DNA of 64,000 bases. Origin: Oscillospiraceae bacterium (lineage in GTDB: Bacteria; Bacillota; Clostridia; Oscillospirales; Oscillospiraceae). The notes beneath the pieces were generated by a model. It worked only from the letters and a program-made list of their open reading frames with translations. It did not search any database and was not told the DNA's origin. Shown here in pieces: positions 1 through 8,463 of the stretch (position 1 is its first letter; every line of letters begins with the position of its first letter). Location of the stretch: NCBI GenBank assembly GCA_017550645.1, contig JAFZOI010000025.1, forward strand, positions 32,038 to 96,037, written 5' to 3'. A program made the translations under genes and the position numbers.

Positions 1-923
1 AGGCCTACCTGAACGATTCCGAGAACAAATACGACGGGATAGGCATCGTGATCCGCAAGCGCGAAGAGGGCGGCATCCTCATTTCCTCCGTTTACGGCGT
101 TTCGCCCGCGGCGGACGCGGGAGTCCAGCCTCAGAGCGTCATTTACGCCGTTGACGGCACGGACATTACGGATTATACTCTTGAAGAGGCAAAAACTCTC
201 ATCGCCGAGGGCATAGCCCGCGGCAGAGTCGAGCTCACCGTCACCGAGCCCGACGGCACGGAACGAATCTTCTCCCTCGTCCCGGGCAAGGTCGAGGTCA
301 TTCCCGTCGAGTATTCTATGCTTGAGGACGGGATAGGCTATATCCGCATAGAAAACTTCAAGGCCCGTTCGGGAAATCTCGCCATCGAAGCGGTCGAAAA
401 GCTCCGCGCGGACGGCGCAAAAGCGCTTATCTTCGACGTCAGGAACGATCCGGGCGGCAATCTCAACGAACTGCTCAAGATACTCGATTATCTCCTCCCC
501 GAGGGGACGCTCTTCATTTCGCAGAGCAAGGGCGGGGAGCAGGTGCGCCAGTATTCCAAGCCCGACTGCGTCGAGATGCCCATGGCCGTGCTCATTAATT
601 CCGAGAGTTACAGCGCCGCGGAATTCTTCTCGGCCGCGCTCAGCGAGTACGGCTGGGCGACGCTCGTCGGCGAAAAGACGACGGGGAAGGGCTATGCGCA
701 GACGACGATAGGTCTCTCGGACGGCAGCGCCATCCATATATCGATAGAGGAATATTTCACTCCGAACGGAGTGTCCCTCGCGGGAACGGGCGTTACGCCC
801 GATATTGAGATCCCGCTGACAGACGAAGAATTCGAGCTTTTATATTATGATCTTCTTCCGCCGGAGGACGATGCGCAGCTCAAGGCCGCCGCGCTGCTGC
901 TGGCAGGAGAAATAACGCCTTGA
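1..923 (+). CDS. S41 family C-terminal processing protease (5' truncated)
   Basis: The reading frame is open from base 3, so the gene begins outside the window; about 306 residues remain. The visible part starts in a PDZ domain (GVSPAADAGVQPQSVIYAVDG, carboxylate-binding fold) and continues into an S41 peptidase domain. The motif SESYSAAEFF carries the predicted nucleophilic serine, and KTTGKGYAQT carries the general-base lysine of CtpA-type Ser-Lys proteases. RNDPGGNL is the conserved strand before the active site. Such proteases are normally anchored outside the membrane by an N-terminal segment, which here would lie upstream. It ends 14 bases before greA. Family assignment is secure; substrate is unknown. 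A second, more distant S41 protein lies at 56976-58295. Confidence 0.93.
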   Translation, partial: AYLNDSENKYDGIGIVIRKREEGGILISSVYGVSPAADAGVQPQSVIYAVDGTDITDYTLEEAKTLIAEGIARGRVELTVTEPDGTERIFSLVPGKVEVIPVEYSMLEDGIGYIRIENFKARSGNLAIEAVEKLRADGAKALIFDVRNDPGGNLNELLKILDYLLPEGTLFISQSKGGEQVRQYSKPDCVEMPMAVLINSESYSAAEFFSAALSEYGWATLVGEKTTGKGYAQTTIGLSDGSAIHISIEEYFTPNGVSLAGTGVTPDIEIPLTDEEFELLYYDLLPPEDDAQLKAAALLLAGEITP

Positions 924-937
924 AAGGAAATGTTGAA

Positions 938-1411
938 ATGGCAAAGTTTCGAATGAGCGAAGAGCGCTACAAGGCGCTTAAGGACGAGCTGAATTATCTG
1001 CAGACCGTAAGAGAAAAAGAAGTCTCCGAGCTCATCAAGGAGGCCCGCAGCTTCGGCGATCTGTCCGAAAACAGCGAGTACGACGAGGCGAAGACGGAGC
1101 AGGGCATGCTCTATTCCAAGATCGCCGAGATAAAGAACCTCATCGAGAACGCCGAGATCATCGAGCACAGCAAGGAGACGGGAAAGGTCGGCCTCGGCAC
1201 CGTCGTGACCGTCATCGACCTCGAGACGAACGAGGAAGAGGAGTACCATATCGTCAGCTCTCAGGAAGCCGACCCCCTCAACTACAAAGTCTCCGAGGAA
1301 TCTCCCTTCGGCGCGTCGCTCATCGGCCATAAGGACGGCGACACCATCACCGTTCACGCTCCCGCAGGCGATATCAAGTACAAGATAAAGAAGATAGCCA
1401 GAGCCCGCTGA
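938..1411 (+). CDS. greA: Transcription elongation factor GreA
   Basis: A 157-residue protein of standard GreA length. It has an N-terminal coiled coil (roughly residues 5-75, with the acidic tip around [17 protein letters not shown], which enters the RNA polymerase secondary channel and stimulates transcript cleavage) and a C-terminal FKBP-like domain ([12 protein letters not shown] to the end, including the [14 protein letters not shown] loop). The ATG at 938 is preferred because AAGGAAA lies 7 bases upstream; a TTG at 920 is in frame but unsupported. It sits between a protease and lysS with short gaps, so it may be cotranscribed with lysS; a greA-lysS pairing is common in Bacillota. Confidence 0.97.
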   Translation: MAKFRMSEERYKALKDELNYLQTVREKEVSELIKEARSFGDLSENSEYDEAKTEQGMLYSKIAEIKNLIENAEIIEHSKETGKVGLGTVVTVIDLETNEEEEYHIVSSQEADPLNYKVSEESPFGASLIGHKDGDTITVHAPAGDIKYKIKKIARAR

Positions 1412-1431
1412 AAAGCCGGGACGGAGGACAT

Positions 1432-3360
1432 ATGACAGACGAGACGATCAGGACGGAGGACCTCTCCGAGATCCTGCAGATAAGGCGCGACAAGCTCGCG
1501 AAGCTGCAGCAGGAGGGGAAGGATCCCTTCGCTCTAACGCGCTTTGAGCGCACGGCGCACTCCGCCGGAATAAAGGACAACTTCGAGGCCATGGAAAACG
1601 CGACCGTTTCCATGGCCGGCCGCATCATGTCCAAGCGCGACATGGGCAAGGCCTTTTTCTGCGACCTGCAGGACGATACCGGCCGCATCCAGCTCTACGT
1701 GCGCGTCGACGACCTCGGCCCGGACGCCTTCGCCGAGTTCAAAAAGTGGGACATCGGCGATATCGTCGGCGTCGAGGGCTTCGTTTTCCGAACGCGCCGC
1801 GGCGAGATATCCGTCCACGCGCAGAAGATGCTGTTGCTCTCCAAGTCTCTGCGCCCGCTGCCCGAGAAGTTCCACGGCCTGACCGACGTCGAGACGCGCT
1901 ACAGACAGCGCTACGTCGACCTCATCGTCAATCCCGAGGTGCGCCGCGCCTTCGAGATTCGCAGCGGCTTTATAAGCCATATCAGGAGCTTCCTCGACGC
2001 GAGGGGCTTTCTCGAGGTCGAGACGCCAGTCCTCAGCGCCATATCCGGCGGCGCGACGGCGCGCCCCTTCATAACGCACCATAACGCCCTCAATATAGAC
2101 ATGTACCTGCGCATCGCGACGGAGCTCCACCTCAAGCGCCTCATCGTGGGCGGCATGGAGCGCGTCTACGAGATAGGCCGCATCTTCCGCAACGAGGGCA
2201 TGGACACCCGCCACAACCCCGAATTCACGAGCGTCGAGCTCTATCAGGCTTACGCCGATTTCAACGACATGATGGACCTCTTCGAGGAACTGCTATCCTC
2301 GGCCGCCCTGAAGCTCCTCGGAACGACGAAGGTGACCTGGCAGGGCGAGGAGGTCGACCTCGCGCCCGGCTGGCCGCGCCTTACGATGGCCGAGGCTGTC
2401 AAGCAGTACCTCGGGCTCGACTTCATGGCGATCGAGACCGACGAAGAGGCCGCCGCGCTGGCCAAAAAGGTCGGCATCGAGCTCGACGGGAAAAACGGCC
2501 ACGAGCCGACGTGGGGCAATCTGCTCTATGAGTGCTTCGACCGTCTCGTCGAGGAAAAGCTCGTCCAGCCGACGTTTATAACAATGCACCCCGTGGACGT
2601 GTCCCCGCTTGCCAAGCGTAGCCCGTCCGACCCGCGCCTTACCGAGCGCTTCGAACTCTTTATATGCCGCAGCGAGATGGGCAACGCCTTCTCAGAGCTC
2701 AACGACCCCATCGACCAGAAGCAGCGCTTCCAGAAGCAGGTCGATCTGCGCAAGGCGGGCGACGACGAGGCCGGCATGATGGACGAGGACTATATTAACG
2801 CGCTCGAATACGGCATGCCGCCGACGGGCGGCCTCGGCATCGGGGTCGACCGCTGCGTCATGCTCCTGACCGGCAGCGATTCCATCCGCGACGTCATCCT
2901 ATTCCCGACAATGAAACCCGAGGGCCTCGGCAAAAAGGACGTCGAGAGCGCTCCCGCGGAGACCGCCGCGGTCGAGGAGAAGATAGACTTCTCCAACGTC
3001 GTCATAGAGCCGCTATTCGAGGACGCGGTCGATTTTGAGACGTTCTCCAAATCCGATTTCCGCGCCGTCAAGGTGCTCGAATGCGAGGCCGTCCCAAAGT
3101 CCAAGAAGCTGCTTCGCTTCACGCTCGACGACGGGAGCGGGACGCCGCGCACCATCCTCTCCGGCATCCGCGCGTTCTACGAGCCCGAGCAGCTCGTCGG
3201 GAAGACCTGTATCGCCATCACGAACCTCCCGCCGCGCGCCATGATGGGCATAGAATCCTGCGGAATGCTCATCTCCGCCGTCCATAAGGAAGGCGAGGAG
3301 GAGAAGCTCCATCTTCTGATGGTCGATCCCCATATCCCCGCCGGCGCAAAGCTCTACTGA
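1432..3360 (+). CDS. lysS: Lysyl-tRNA synthetase, class II, with C-terminal tRNA-binding domain
   Basis: 642 residues, about 140 longer than an ordinary bacterial LysRS. Residues 1-490 hold the OB-fold anticodon domain ([18 protein letters not shown]) and the class II catalytic core, with motif 2 ([17 protein letters not shown]) and motif 3 ([12 protein letters not shown]). After an acidic linker (about 500-525) a further domain runs to the end: [27 protein letters not shown] followed by [17 protein letters not shown], the EMAPII/CsaA/MetRS-beta type tRNA-binding OB fold. The appended domain probably raises affinity for tRNA. The start ATG at 1432 follows GGACGGAGGA. Followed by a hairpin terminator. 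Confidence 0.97.
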   Translation: MTDETIRTEDLSEILQIRRDKLAKLQQEGKDPFALTRFERTAHSAGIKDNFEAMENATVSMAGRIMSKRDMGKAFFCDLQDDTGRIQLYVRVDDLGPDAFAEFKKWDIGDIVGVEGFVFRTRRGEISVHAQKMLLLSKSLRPLPEKFHGLTDVETRYRQRYVDLIVNPEVRRAFEIRSGFISHIRSFLDARGFLEVETPVLSAISGGATARPFITHHNALNIDMYLRIATELHLKRLIVGGMERVYEIGRIFRNEGMDTRHNPEFTSVELYQAYADFNDMMDLFEELLSSAALKLLGTTKVTWQGEEVDLAPGWPRLTMAEAVKQYLGLDFMAIETDEEAAALAKKVGIELDGKNGHEPTWGNLLYECFDRLVEEKLVQPTFITMHPVDVSPLAKRSPSDPRLTERFELFICRSEMGNAFSELNDPIDQKQRFQKQVDLRKAGDDEAGMMDEDYINALEYGMPPTGGLGIGVDRCVMLLTGSDSIRDVILFPTMKPEGLGKKDVESAPAETAAVEEKIDFSNVVIEPLFEDAVDFETFSKSDFRAVKVLECEAVPKSKKLLRFTLDDGSGTPRTILSGIRAFYEPEQLVGKTCIAITNLPPRAMMGIESCGMLISAVHKEGEEEKLHLLMVDPHIPAGAKLY

Positions 3361-3426
3361 GATACTCCATTTATATCTGAAAGAGAGATCCCGCTTTGCC
3401 AAGCGAAAACAATTGATGACAAAAAG

Positions 3427-3458
3427 AAAGAGCAGCATAGCGCTGCTCTTTCTTTTTA
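3427..3458. terminator. Bidirectional intrinsic terminator between lysS and the SDR gene
   Basis: A perfect 10-bp stem (3427-3436 with 3442-3451, AAAGAGCAGC / GCTGCTCTTT) has a 5-base loop and T-rich sequence on the plus strand, with an A-run on the other side. It lies between two convergent genes, so it can serve both. Confidence 0.85.
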
Positions 3459-3494
3459 TATGGCTCTATGTCCCGTACGTTCGGGGCGGATCGA

Positions 3495-4235
3495 TCAGCA
3501 CTCGAAACCGCCGTCGACCTTGATGACCTGGCCGTCGATGAAGGAAGAATCATCGGAGGCGAGGAACAGGGCGACCGTCGCGATGTCTTCGGGCTGTCCG
3601 ACTCTCTTCATCGGGCATCCGTCGATCATTCCCTGAAGTACGGACGGTCCGCCGATGCTGTCCACCATTGCCGTGTGGATAGCGCCGGGAGCGATGGCGT
3701 TGACTCTGATCTCCGGTCCGAGCTCCCAAGCCATGGACTTGGAAAGTCCGGCGAACGCGTGCTTGGAGGAAATATAGGCGGCAAAGCCGTGATGCGCCGC
3801 AAAGGAAGCTACGGAAGCGACGTTGACTATAACGCCCTTGCCCTTTGCCTTCATAATGGGAGCGGTAAGCTGGCAGAGCCTGAGAGCGGAGTCGACGTTG
3901 ACTCTGAACACTCTGTCCCATTCCTCAATGGAAACGTCCTGAAGCGTGGACATGCTCAGCATTCCCGCGTTGTTAACAAGGATATCGACCGTTCCGTAGG
4001 TCTCGACGGTCTTCTTGACTATCTCGTCGCAGAAACCCAGATCCGAAGCGTCCCCGAGGACGTAAATAGCTTCGTTTCCTTCTGCTTTGATCCTGTCAAC
4101 GACTGCCTTTGCGCGCTCTTCGTTGCGTCCGACAACGACGACTTTCGCGCCTTCCTGGGCAAACAGCACCGCAGTTGCTCTGCCCATTCCCGATGTTGCG
4201 CCGGTTACGATGGCGACTTTGTCTTTGAGTTTCAT
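3495..4235 (-). CDS. Short-chain dehydrogenase/reductase (SDR family)
   Basis: 246 residues, classical SDR length. The N-terminal TGATSGMG loop (residues 11-18) binds NAD(P), NNAG (88-91) stabilises the central sheet, and S141, Y154 and K158 form the catalytic triad. The C-terminal FIDGQVIKVDGG is typical of FabG- and hydroxysteroid-dehydrogenase-like SDRs. The longer frame upstream of 4235 is not needed: ATG at 4235 is preceded by AGAAAGGAG on the minus strand. It is a single-gene unit, convergent with lysS. The substrate cannot be read from sequence; 3-oxoacyl-ACP, sugar alcohol or steroid substrates are all possible. Confidence 0.92.
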   Translation of the reverse strand: MKLKDKVAIVTGATSGMGRATAVLFAQEGAKVVVVGRNEERAKAVVDRIKAEGNEAIYVLGDASDLGFCDEIVKKTVETYGTVDILVNNAGMLSMSTLQDVSIEEWDRVFRVNVDSALRLCQLTAPIMKAKGKGVIVNVASVASFAAHHGFAAYISSKHAFAGLSKSMAWELGPEIRVNAIAPGAIHTAMVDSIGGPSVLQGMIDGCPMKRVGQPEDIATVALFLASDDSSFIDGQVIKVDGGFEC

Positions 4236-4681
4236 TTTTGCTCCTTTCTGATATAACGTGCACAATAGTGCAAAATGCTTTTTTAAAAAAACGGTTCCCT
4301 CGGATACTGTTCTCTTCAAGACCATACCTGAATAAAGGCGTTTATCCGAAGCGTCCGTCCGGAAGCGCCTCAAAATCTTTGGCGATTTTCAGCCCTGAGG
4401 GATTATAATCTAAAAGTGCCTGAAAAACAAGCTGTTTTTTTCTTCCAGGAGCAATTGCGGAGCCTCGCCGGTCTATCGTCGTATGAGGCTTCGCCGACAT
4501 GCTGAAAACCGTCGGGGCTTTTTTCTTCCTCGCCGTGATTATTCATCTTCCGGAATACGGCCATTTCACCGAGAGGCACTTGATTTTGAGCCCGTTTTTT
4601 TATAAATTTATTATATAAAGATCTCAAAGGCAGAGTGCCGGAAATCGTTTGAACTGACTGAAAAGTCGGAAAGGAGCTTCC
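4236..4681. other. Divergent intergenic region with promoter-like and hairpin elements
   Basis: 446 bases between the SDR gene (minus) and the MscS gene (plus), with no convincing gene. It contains a palindromic ATTATAAT at 4402-4409 that could serve as a -10 on either strand, a GAGCCTC/GAGGCTT stem at 4460-4491, a weak terminator-like hairpin with a T6 run (4493-4524), and AT-rich sequence at 4590-4620 that may be the MscS promoter. The plus-strand set could form a short leader RNA ending near 4524. Confidence 0.5.
4403..4430 (-). promoter_or_regulatory. Candidate sigma-A promoter for the SDR gene
   Basis: Read on the minus strand, TTGTTT (4430-4425) and TATAAT (4408-4403) are separated by 16 bases. 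This would give a leader of about 165 bases before the SDR start at 4235. The -10 is a perfect match; the -35 is weaker. Confidence 0.45.
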
Positions 4682-5569
4682 ATGAAAGACAGAAAGAAAT
4701 CGAGCATCATCAGATTCATAGTCTGCGCCGTGATACTCGCCATCCTCATCGCGGTGGGATTCGGCGCCAAGCTCATAAACCTTGACGGACTGAAGAACGT
4801 CAGCTTCAGCGTCGATAAGCTGATCAGGCTGCTCGTGATGATCGTCGGAGTTCTGTGCGCCGAGGCTCTCATCTCGTTCATCCTCGGTCTGCCCAAGCCG
4901 AAAAACCATCGAGCCCGCTCCGTCCTTTCGATAGTGTCGAGCATCCTCAAGTACGTCGCGGCGATTGTGATACTCTGCTGGGGCCTTTCGATCCTCGGCG
5001 TGAACGTCTCGACCATCGTTGCGAGCGTCGGGATATTGGCTCTCATTCTCGGCTTTTCGGCCGAGAGTCTCATCTCCGACATGGTGACGGGCGCCTTCAT
5101 GATATTTGAAAACCAGTACAACGTCGGCGACATCGTTGAGGTCGACGGCTACAGAGGCACCGTCACGTCCATCGGCCTGCGCACGACCTGTATCACCGAT
5201 CCCGGCGGGAACGTGAAGATAGTCAACAATTCCGCCATGAAGAACATCCTCAACAGGTCTGACAGACCCTCGAGGAGCATCAGCCTCATTTCTGTGCCCT
5301 ACGGCACCGATTTCGAAGCGCTTGAAAGCGAGATACCCGCGCTCATGACCGAGATCAAAGACGCGCATCCCGACGTTTTCAAAACGGAGCCGGAATATCT
5401 CGGAGTCGAGCAGCTGGCCGACAGCGCCGTAGTGCTCAAGTTCGTCGCCGAGGTCGACGAGCAGAATATCTTTACTGGCAGCAGATTGCTCAATCACGAC
5501 CTGCTTCTCGGCTTCAAGAAGCTCGGCGTCGAGTGCCCGTTCCCGCAGGTCGACGTCCACAACGTCTGA
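4682..5569 (+). CDS. MscS-family mechanosensitive ion channel
   Basis: 295 residues, the size of a minimal MscS. Three hydrophobic segments are visible (about residues 9-30, 45-65, 75-100), followed by the pore-lining TM3 region GILALILGFSAESLISDMVTGAFMIFE with its Gly/Ala packing pattern. The beta domain follows (NVGDIVEVDGYRGTVTSIGLRTT and the conserved VKIVNNS), then the alpha/beta C-terminal domain. It releases solutes when membrane tension rises on hypo-osmotic shock. The ATG at 4682 follows GGAAAGGAG. The next gene starts 37 bases later and may be cotranscribed. Confidence 0.95.
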   Translation: MKDRKKSSIIRFIVCAVILAILIAVGFGAKLINLDGLKNVSFSVDKLIRLLVMIVGVLCAEALISFILGLPKPKNHRARSVLSIVSSILKYVAAIVILCWGLSILGVNVSTIVASVGILALILGFSAESLISDMVTGAFMIFENQYNVGDIVEVDGYRGTVTSIGLRTTCITDPGGNVKIVNNSAMKNILNRSDRPSRSISLISVPYGTDFEALESEIPALMTEIKDAHPDVFKTEPEYLGVEQLADSAVVLKFVAEVDEQNIFTGSRLLNHDLLLGFKKLGVECPFPQVDVHNV

Positions 5570-5606
5570 TGACGTTCCGTCCGTTTAAGGAAAGGGGGGA
5601 TGTCTG

Positions 5607-6713
5607 TTGAGAACCGGATCCTATGACAAGACCGAGCTTCCCGCCGTTGATCCCGACGCCCGTATGCCCGCGGACGAGAAGATGCCCGTCGAGGAGACGC
5701 TCCCGGTTGAGGAGAAATACTCGTTTGACGAGTTCAACGAGAAAAGCGCGCCGCGGCGGGAGAGCGAGGAACGGCACGGGAGGCTTAAAAAGCTCTTCTT
5801 AAAGCCAGTCGCCGCGCTGATACTGGTCGGCGCCGTAGTCGTCGCGTCTCTGGGGATCGACCCGCTCGCCATGACGGCCGACGAGACCCCGCCGCCCGAG
5901 CAGACCGCGCCTGCCCCCGTCGAACCGGACGGCCCGGGAAAGGACGTTGAGCCGACCCCGCAGCCCGACGGATCCGACGAGCCGGAGCCCGAGCCGACCC
6001 CGTCGGCCGAGCCGGACGAGCCGGACGAACCCGATGAGACGCCGCCGCCCGAGGAAGAGGAGGATGTTTTCCCGACGCTGTCCAACCTTGACCCTGATTT
6101 CGACGGAGATTACGCATGGAGCGAAGAGGGCTCGGAGGAGTACGTAAGGATATACTCCGGCGGCGAAAGCTATACGTATCTGCAAAAGGGTGCGGCATGG
6201 GCGTACTACGACGCGGAGGGAGAGGTCAAAAATCCCGCCTCCGGCGCATGGTACGACAAGTCCGCGAACGTCCTGCACCTGACCGGCTTCGACGCCGAGG
6301 TGCTCGACGTCAACCTCATGGGCAACGGCTTTACCATCGAGCTTAACGGAGACAACCACGTCGGCAGCATATCCATTTGGGGCGCCATGTACGCCGGCAG
6401 CGTCACGTTCACGGGCAGCGGCTCTCTGACCGTCGACGGCGGACTGTACCTCAACTGCGAGGCCAGCGAGAGCTGCATCATAGTCAAGAAGGGCGTCACG
6501 CTCGACATATCCGGCGACCCCGCCGTTGTCGTCGCCGACACGACGCTTGAAGGCGGCATTTATATGAGCAAATATCTCAGGCTGATCGGCGGAGAGATCG
6601 TGCAGCTCGGCGACGAAGACGATGAGTATGACGGGCAGAGGCTGTATCTCTATACAGTTATGACAGAGGACGGCGAGCCCGCCGCGCACGTCCGCATCGA
6701 GCCCGCCGACTGA
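5607..6713 (+). CDS. Membrane-anchored protein with Pro/Glu-rich spacer and beta-rich C-terminal domain
   Basis: 368 residues starting with TTG, which has a GGGGGG ribosome site 6-7 bases upstream. Residues 1-65 are charged with MPVEE-like repeats and look cytoplasmic. One membrane segment follows (about 70-88, VAALILVGAVVVASLGI), then an outside spacer dominated by P, E, D and T (about 95-155), then a domain with repeated short beta-strand patterns (FTIELNGDNHVGSISIWG, GSVTFTGSGSLTVDGG, LYLNCEASESCIIVKKG), resembling a small right-handed beta-helix of the carbohydrate- or adhesin-type. No catalytic motif is recognised. It follows the MscS gene and ends before a strong terminator. Function unknown. 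Confidence 0.75.
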   Translation: MRTGSYDKTELPAVDPDARMPADEKMPVEETLPVEEKYSFDEFNEKSAPRRESEERHGRLKKLFLKPVAALILVGAVVVASLGIDPLAMTADETPPPEQTAPAPVEPDGPGKDVEPTPQPDGSDEPEPEPTPSAEPDEPDEPDETPPPEEEEDVFPTLSNLDPDFDGDYAWSEEGSEEYVRIYSGGESYTYLQKGAAWAYYDAEGEVKNPASGAWYDKSANVLHLTGFDAEVLDVNLMGNGFTIELNGDNHVGSISIWGAMYAGSVTFTGSGSLTVDGGLYLNCEASESCIIVKKGVTLDISGDPAVVVADTTLEGGIYMSKYLRLIGGEIVQLGDEDDEYDGQRLYLYTVMTEDGEPAAHVRIEPAD

Positions 6714-6802
6714 GCGGAAGCTTGCCGGTTTCCGAAGGCTGGAGCCTTGCTGAGGTACGCCGCAGCTTGTGATTTGAACACGCCGGTTTTCCGGTAAATA
6801 TC

Positions 6803-6840
6803 AACGCCCCGACGCGGTCTCATCCGCGTCGGGGCGTTTT
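6803..6840 (+). terminator. Strong intrinsic terminator
   Basis: A perfect 15-bp GC-rich stem (6803-6817 with 6824-6838) with a 6-base loop is followed by TTTT. It closes the MscS/beta-rich protein unit and lies tail-to-tail with ireB. Confidence 0.9.
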
Positions 6841-6853
6841 GTCCGCCGCCGCC

Positions 6854-7069
6854 TTATTTGTCAAAGAACATGCGCAGCAGTTGCTCAACGTATTCGTCGT
6901 TTTCGTATTTTCTCATCAGATTTCTCGCGTTATTGTGCGTGGTTATGTACGAGGGATCGTTTGAGACCAGAAAACCGGTGAGCTGGGATATGGGGTTATA
7001 GCCTTTCTCATTCAGAGCGTCGTACACGCAGCGAAGCACTTCCTGAGGGGTCTTGACGTCGTCAGCCAT
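6854..7069 (-). CDS. ireB: IreB-family regulatory phosphoprotein (UPF0297)
   Basis: 71 residues from the ATG at 7069, which is preceded on the minus strand by AAAGGAG. The sequence matches the IreB/UPF0297 family: VYDALNEKGYNPISQLTGFLVSNDPSYITTHNNARNLMRKYENDE, with the helix-rich fold and the conserved NDARxLIRKxERDE-like stretch. The N-terminus is shorter than in Enterococcus IreB (about 89 residues); the region that carries the phosphorylated threonines there is reduced to MADDVKTPQ. The family is a substrate of the PASTA Ser/Thr kinase and affects cell-wall homeostasis. In many Bacillota it lies with alaS and yqgF; here it stands alone. Confidence 0.93.
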   Translation of the reverse strand: MADDVKTPQEVLRCVYDALNEKGYNPISQLTGFLVSNDPSYITTHNNARNLMRKYENDEYVEQLLRMFFDK

Positions 7070-7411
7070 TATGAAAACTCCTTTCAGTTTGCGGACCCGG
7101 CGCGGGTATCCCGGATACGGCGCATGCCGCATTCCGATTTTTTTGGATTATACCACGTAGGAGCGCGCTGCGCAACAGCAGGAAGAGCGAAGTATTTTGA
7201 CGGAAGAAACGAAATCAGCGCCGGAAATGTCCGCGGGAAGATAATGATATCCAAAAAAATAAAAAGAGGCCTGTATGTCGCCGACGCCGACAAGAGCGTA
7301 TATATTGGCACAAAAGTACAGATAAATGCAACATATGGATGTATTTGAATAAAAACAGCGAAAAAAGTGCCGTGAAATGGACTTTTTTAAACGGAAATGA
7401 AGAAAAAGTTG

Positions 7412-7440
7412 TTGTATTATGTCAAGGTATATAGTATAAT
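7412..7440 (+). promoter_or_regulatory. Sigma-A promoter of the cpsC-like operon
   Basis: TTGTAT (7412-7417) and a perfect TATAAT (7435-7440) are separated by 17 bases. Transcription would start near 7447, giving a leader of about 140 bases before the ATG at 7588. Confidence 0.75.
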
Positions 7441-7560
7441 GCCTTAATAGATTAAATATTAAAAACGAAAGTCTACCCTGATGGATAAAACTTCCGTTTT
7501 CCTTGGCAGAATAAGGTCAAGATCCGATGTTTCCTCTGCTGATTTTATACTATATCGATC

Positions 7561-7576
7561 GCCGCGTTATCGCGGC
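7561..7576 (+). promoter_or_regulatory. Leader hairpin directly before the ribosome binding site
   Basis: A perfect 6-bp GC stem (GCCGCG / CGCGGC) with a TTAT loop ends 2 bases before the GGAG ribosome site (7579-7582). An upstream AT-rich stem (7462-7500, AAAACG-AAGT against ACTT-CGTTTT) may pair earlier in the leader. Such leaders in polysaccharide operons can be targets of processive antitermination, but no regulator is visible here. Confidence 0.4.
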
Positions 7577-7587
7577 ATGGAGTAGAC

Positions 7588-8460
7588 ATGAAAACGAAAA
7601 ACACGGTTATGGAAGAGATCGATCTGCTGGAGCTTGCGAAAGCGCTTGTGCGCCGCTGGTGGGCGCTGGTGCTTGCCGTCGTCATATTCGGCATGGCGGC
7701 CTTCGGCTACACATATTTCCTGATAGACCCGCTGTATAAGTCCAGCGCGCTGCTGTACGTCAACAACTCGGATATTTCTCTCGGCAGCACAAGCTTTTCC
7801 ATTTCCAGCGCGGACCTGACGGCCGCTCAGAAGCTGGTCAACACATATATCGTCATCCTCAAGTCGCGCACCGCGCTCAACGAGGTCAAGTCGCGCGCCA
7901 ATCTGGACTATTCCTATGAGGAACTGAAGGGAATGATCTCCGCTGCGCCGGTGAACTCCACCGAGGTCTTCGAAGTGGTCGTCACCAGCAAGGACCCCGC
8001 GGAAGCGGAGAGGATAGCCAACACCATCGCCAGCATCCTGCCGGATAAGATATCCGACATCGTGTCCGGAAGCGACGTGCGCATCGTCGACTACGCCGTT
8101 ATTGCTTCCCACCGCTCTTCTCCCAGCTATACGCGCAATACCGCCATCGGAATGATAATAGGCCTGATAATAAGCGCGATAGTGATCATCATCGCTTATC
8201 TGATGGACGACAACATCCGCTCCGAGGATTATCTGACCCAGACATATCCGGATATCCCGCTTCTCGCTGTCATCCCCGACATGGTCGGCAGCAAGCACTC
8301 CGGAGGCTATTACGGCTACAGATACGGCGGCTACGGATACGGCGACTACGAATATCAAAGGCCGTCCAAGAAGCCGAAAGAAGAGACCGCGAAGAAGGAA
8401 GAAATATCGGCTCAGGTCGACAAATCGCTGCCGAAGCAGAGTCAGAATAAGAGGGCGTAA
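7588..8460 (+). CDS. Wzz/CpsC-type polysaccharide co-polymerase (chain-length regulator, kinase adaptor)
   Basis: 290 residues. A Wzz domain is bounded by two membrane segments: TM1 at about residues 24-44 (WWALVLAVVIFGMAAFGYTYF) and TM2 at about 185-205 (NTAIGMIIGLIISAIVIIIAYLM), with the extracellular loop between (YKSSALLYVNN..., YVVILKSRTALNEV-like helix). In Gram-positives this protein activates the separate CpsD kinase and sets polymer length. The cytoplasmic tail is unusual: it contains a Tyr/Gly run (GYYGYRYGGYGYGDYEY) before a Lys/Glu-rich end. The kinase follows after 3 bases, as in cpsC-cpsD loci. Confidence 0.9.
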   Translation: MKTKNTVMEEIDLLELAKALVRRWWALVLAVVIFGMAAFGYTYFLIDPLYKSSALLYVNNSDISLGSTSFSISSADLTAAQKLVNTYIVILKSRTALNEVKSRANLDYSYEELKGMISAAPVNSTEVFEVVVTSKDPAEAERIANTIASILPDKISDIVSGSDVRIVDYAVIASHRSSPSYTRNTAIGMIIGLIISAIVIIIAYLMDDNIRSEDYLTQTYPDIPLLAVIPDMVGSKHSGGYYGYRYGGYGYGDYEYQRPSKKPKEETAKKEEISAQVDKSLPKQSQNKRA

Positions 8461-8463
8461 GAA

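Larger units (their letters stand above)
7070..7587. other. Intergenic leader region upstream of the glycan operon
   Basis: 518 bases without a credible gene. The first third is the ireB upstream side. From 7350 the sequence is AT-rich and carries a good promoter (7412-7440), then a transcribed leader of about 140 bases with an A/T-rich hairpin (7462-7500) and a GC-rich hairpin (7561-7576) directly in front of the ribosome site of the first gene. Confidence 0.6.

Noticed and set aside
4403..5560. Long minus-strand frame opposite the MscS gene
   Set aside because: Shadow frame of a GC-rich gene; no family resemblance and no ribosome site.
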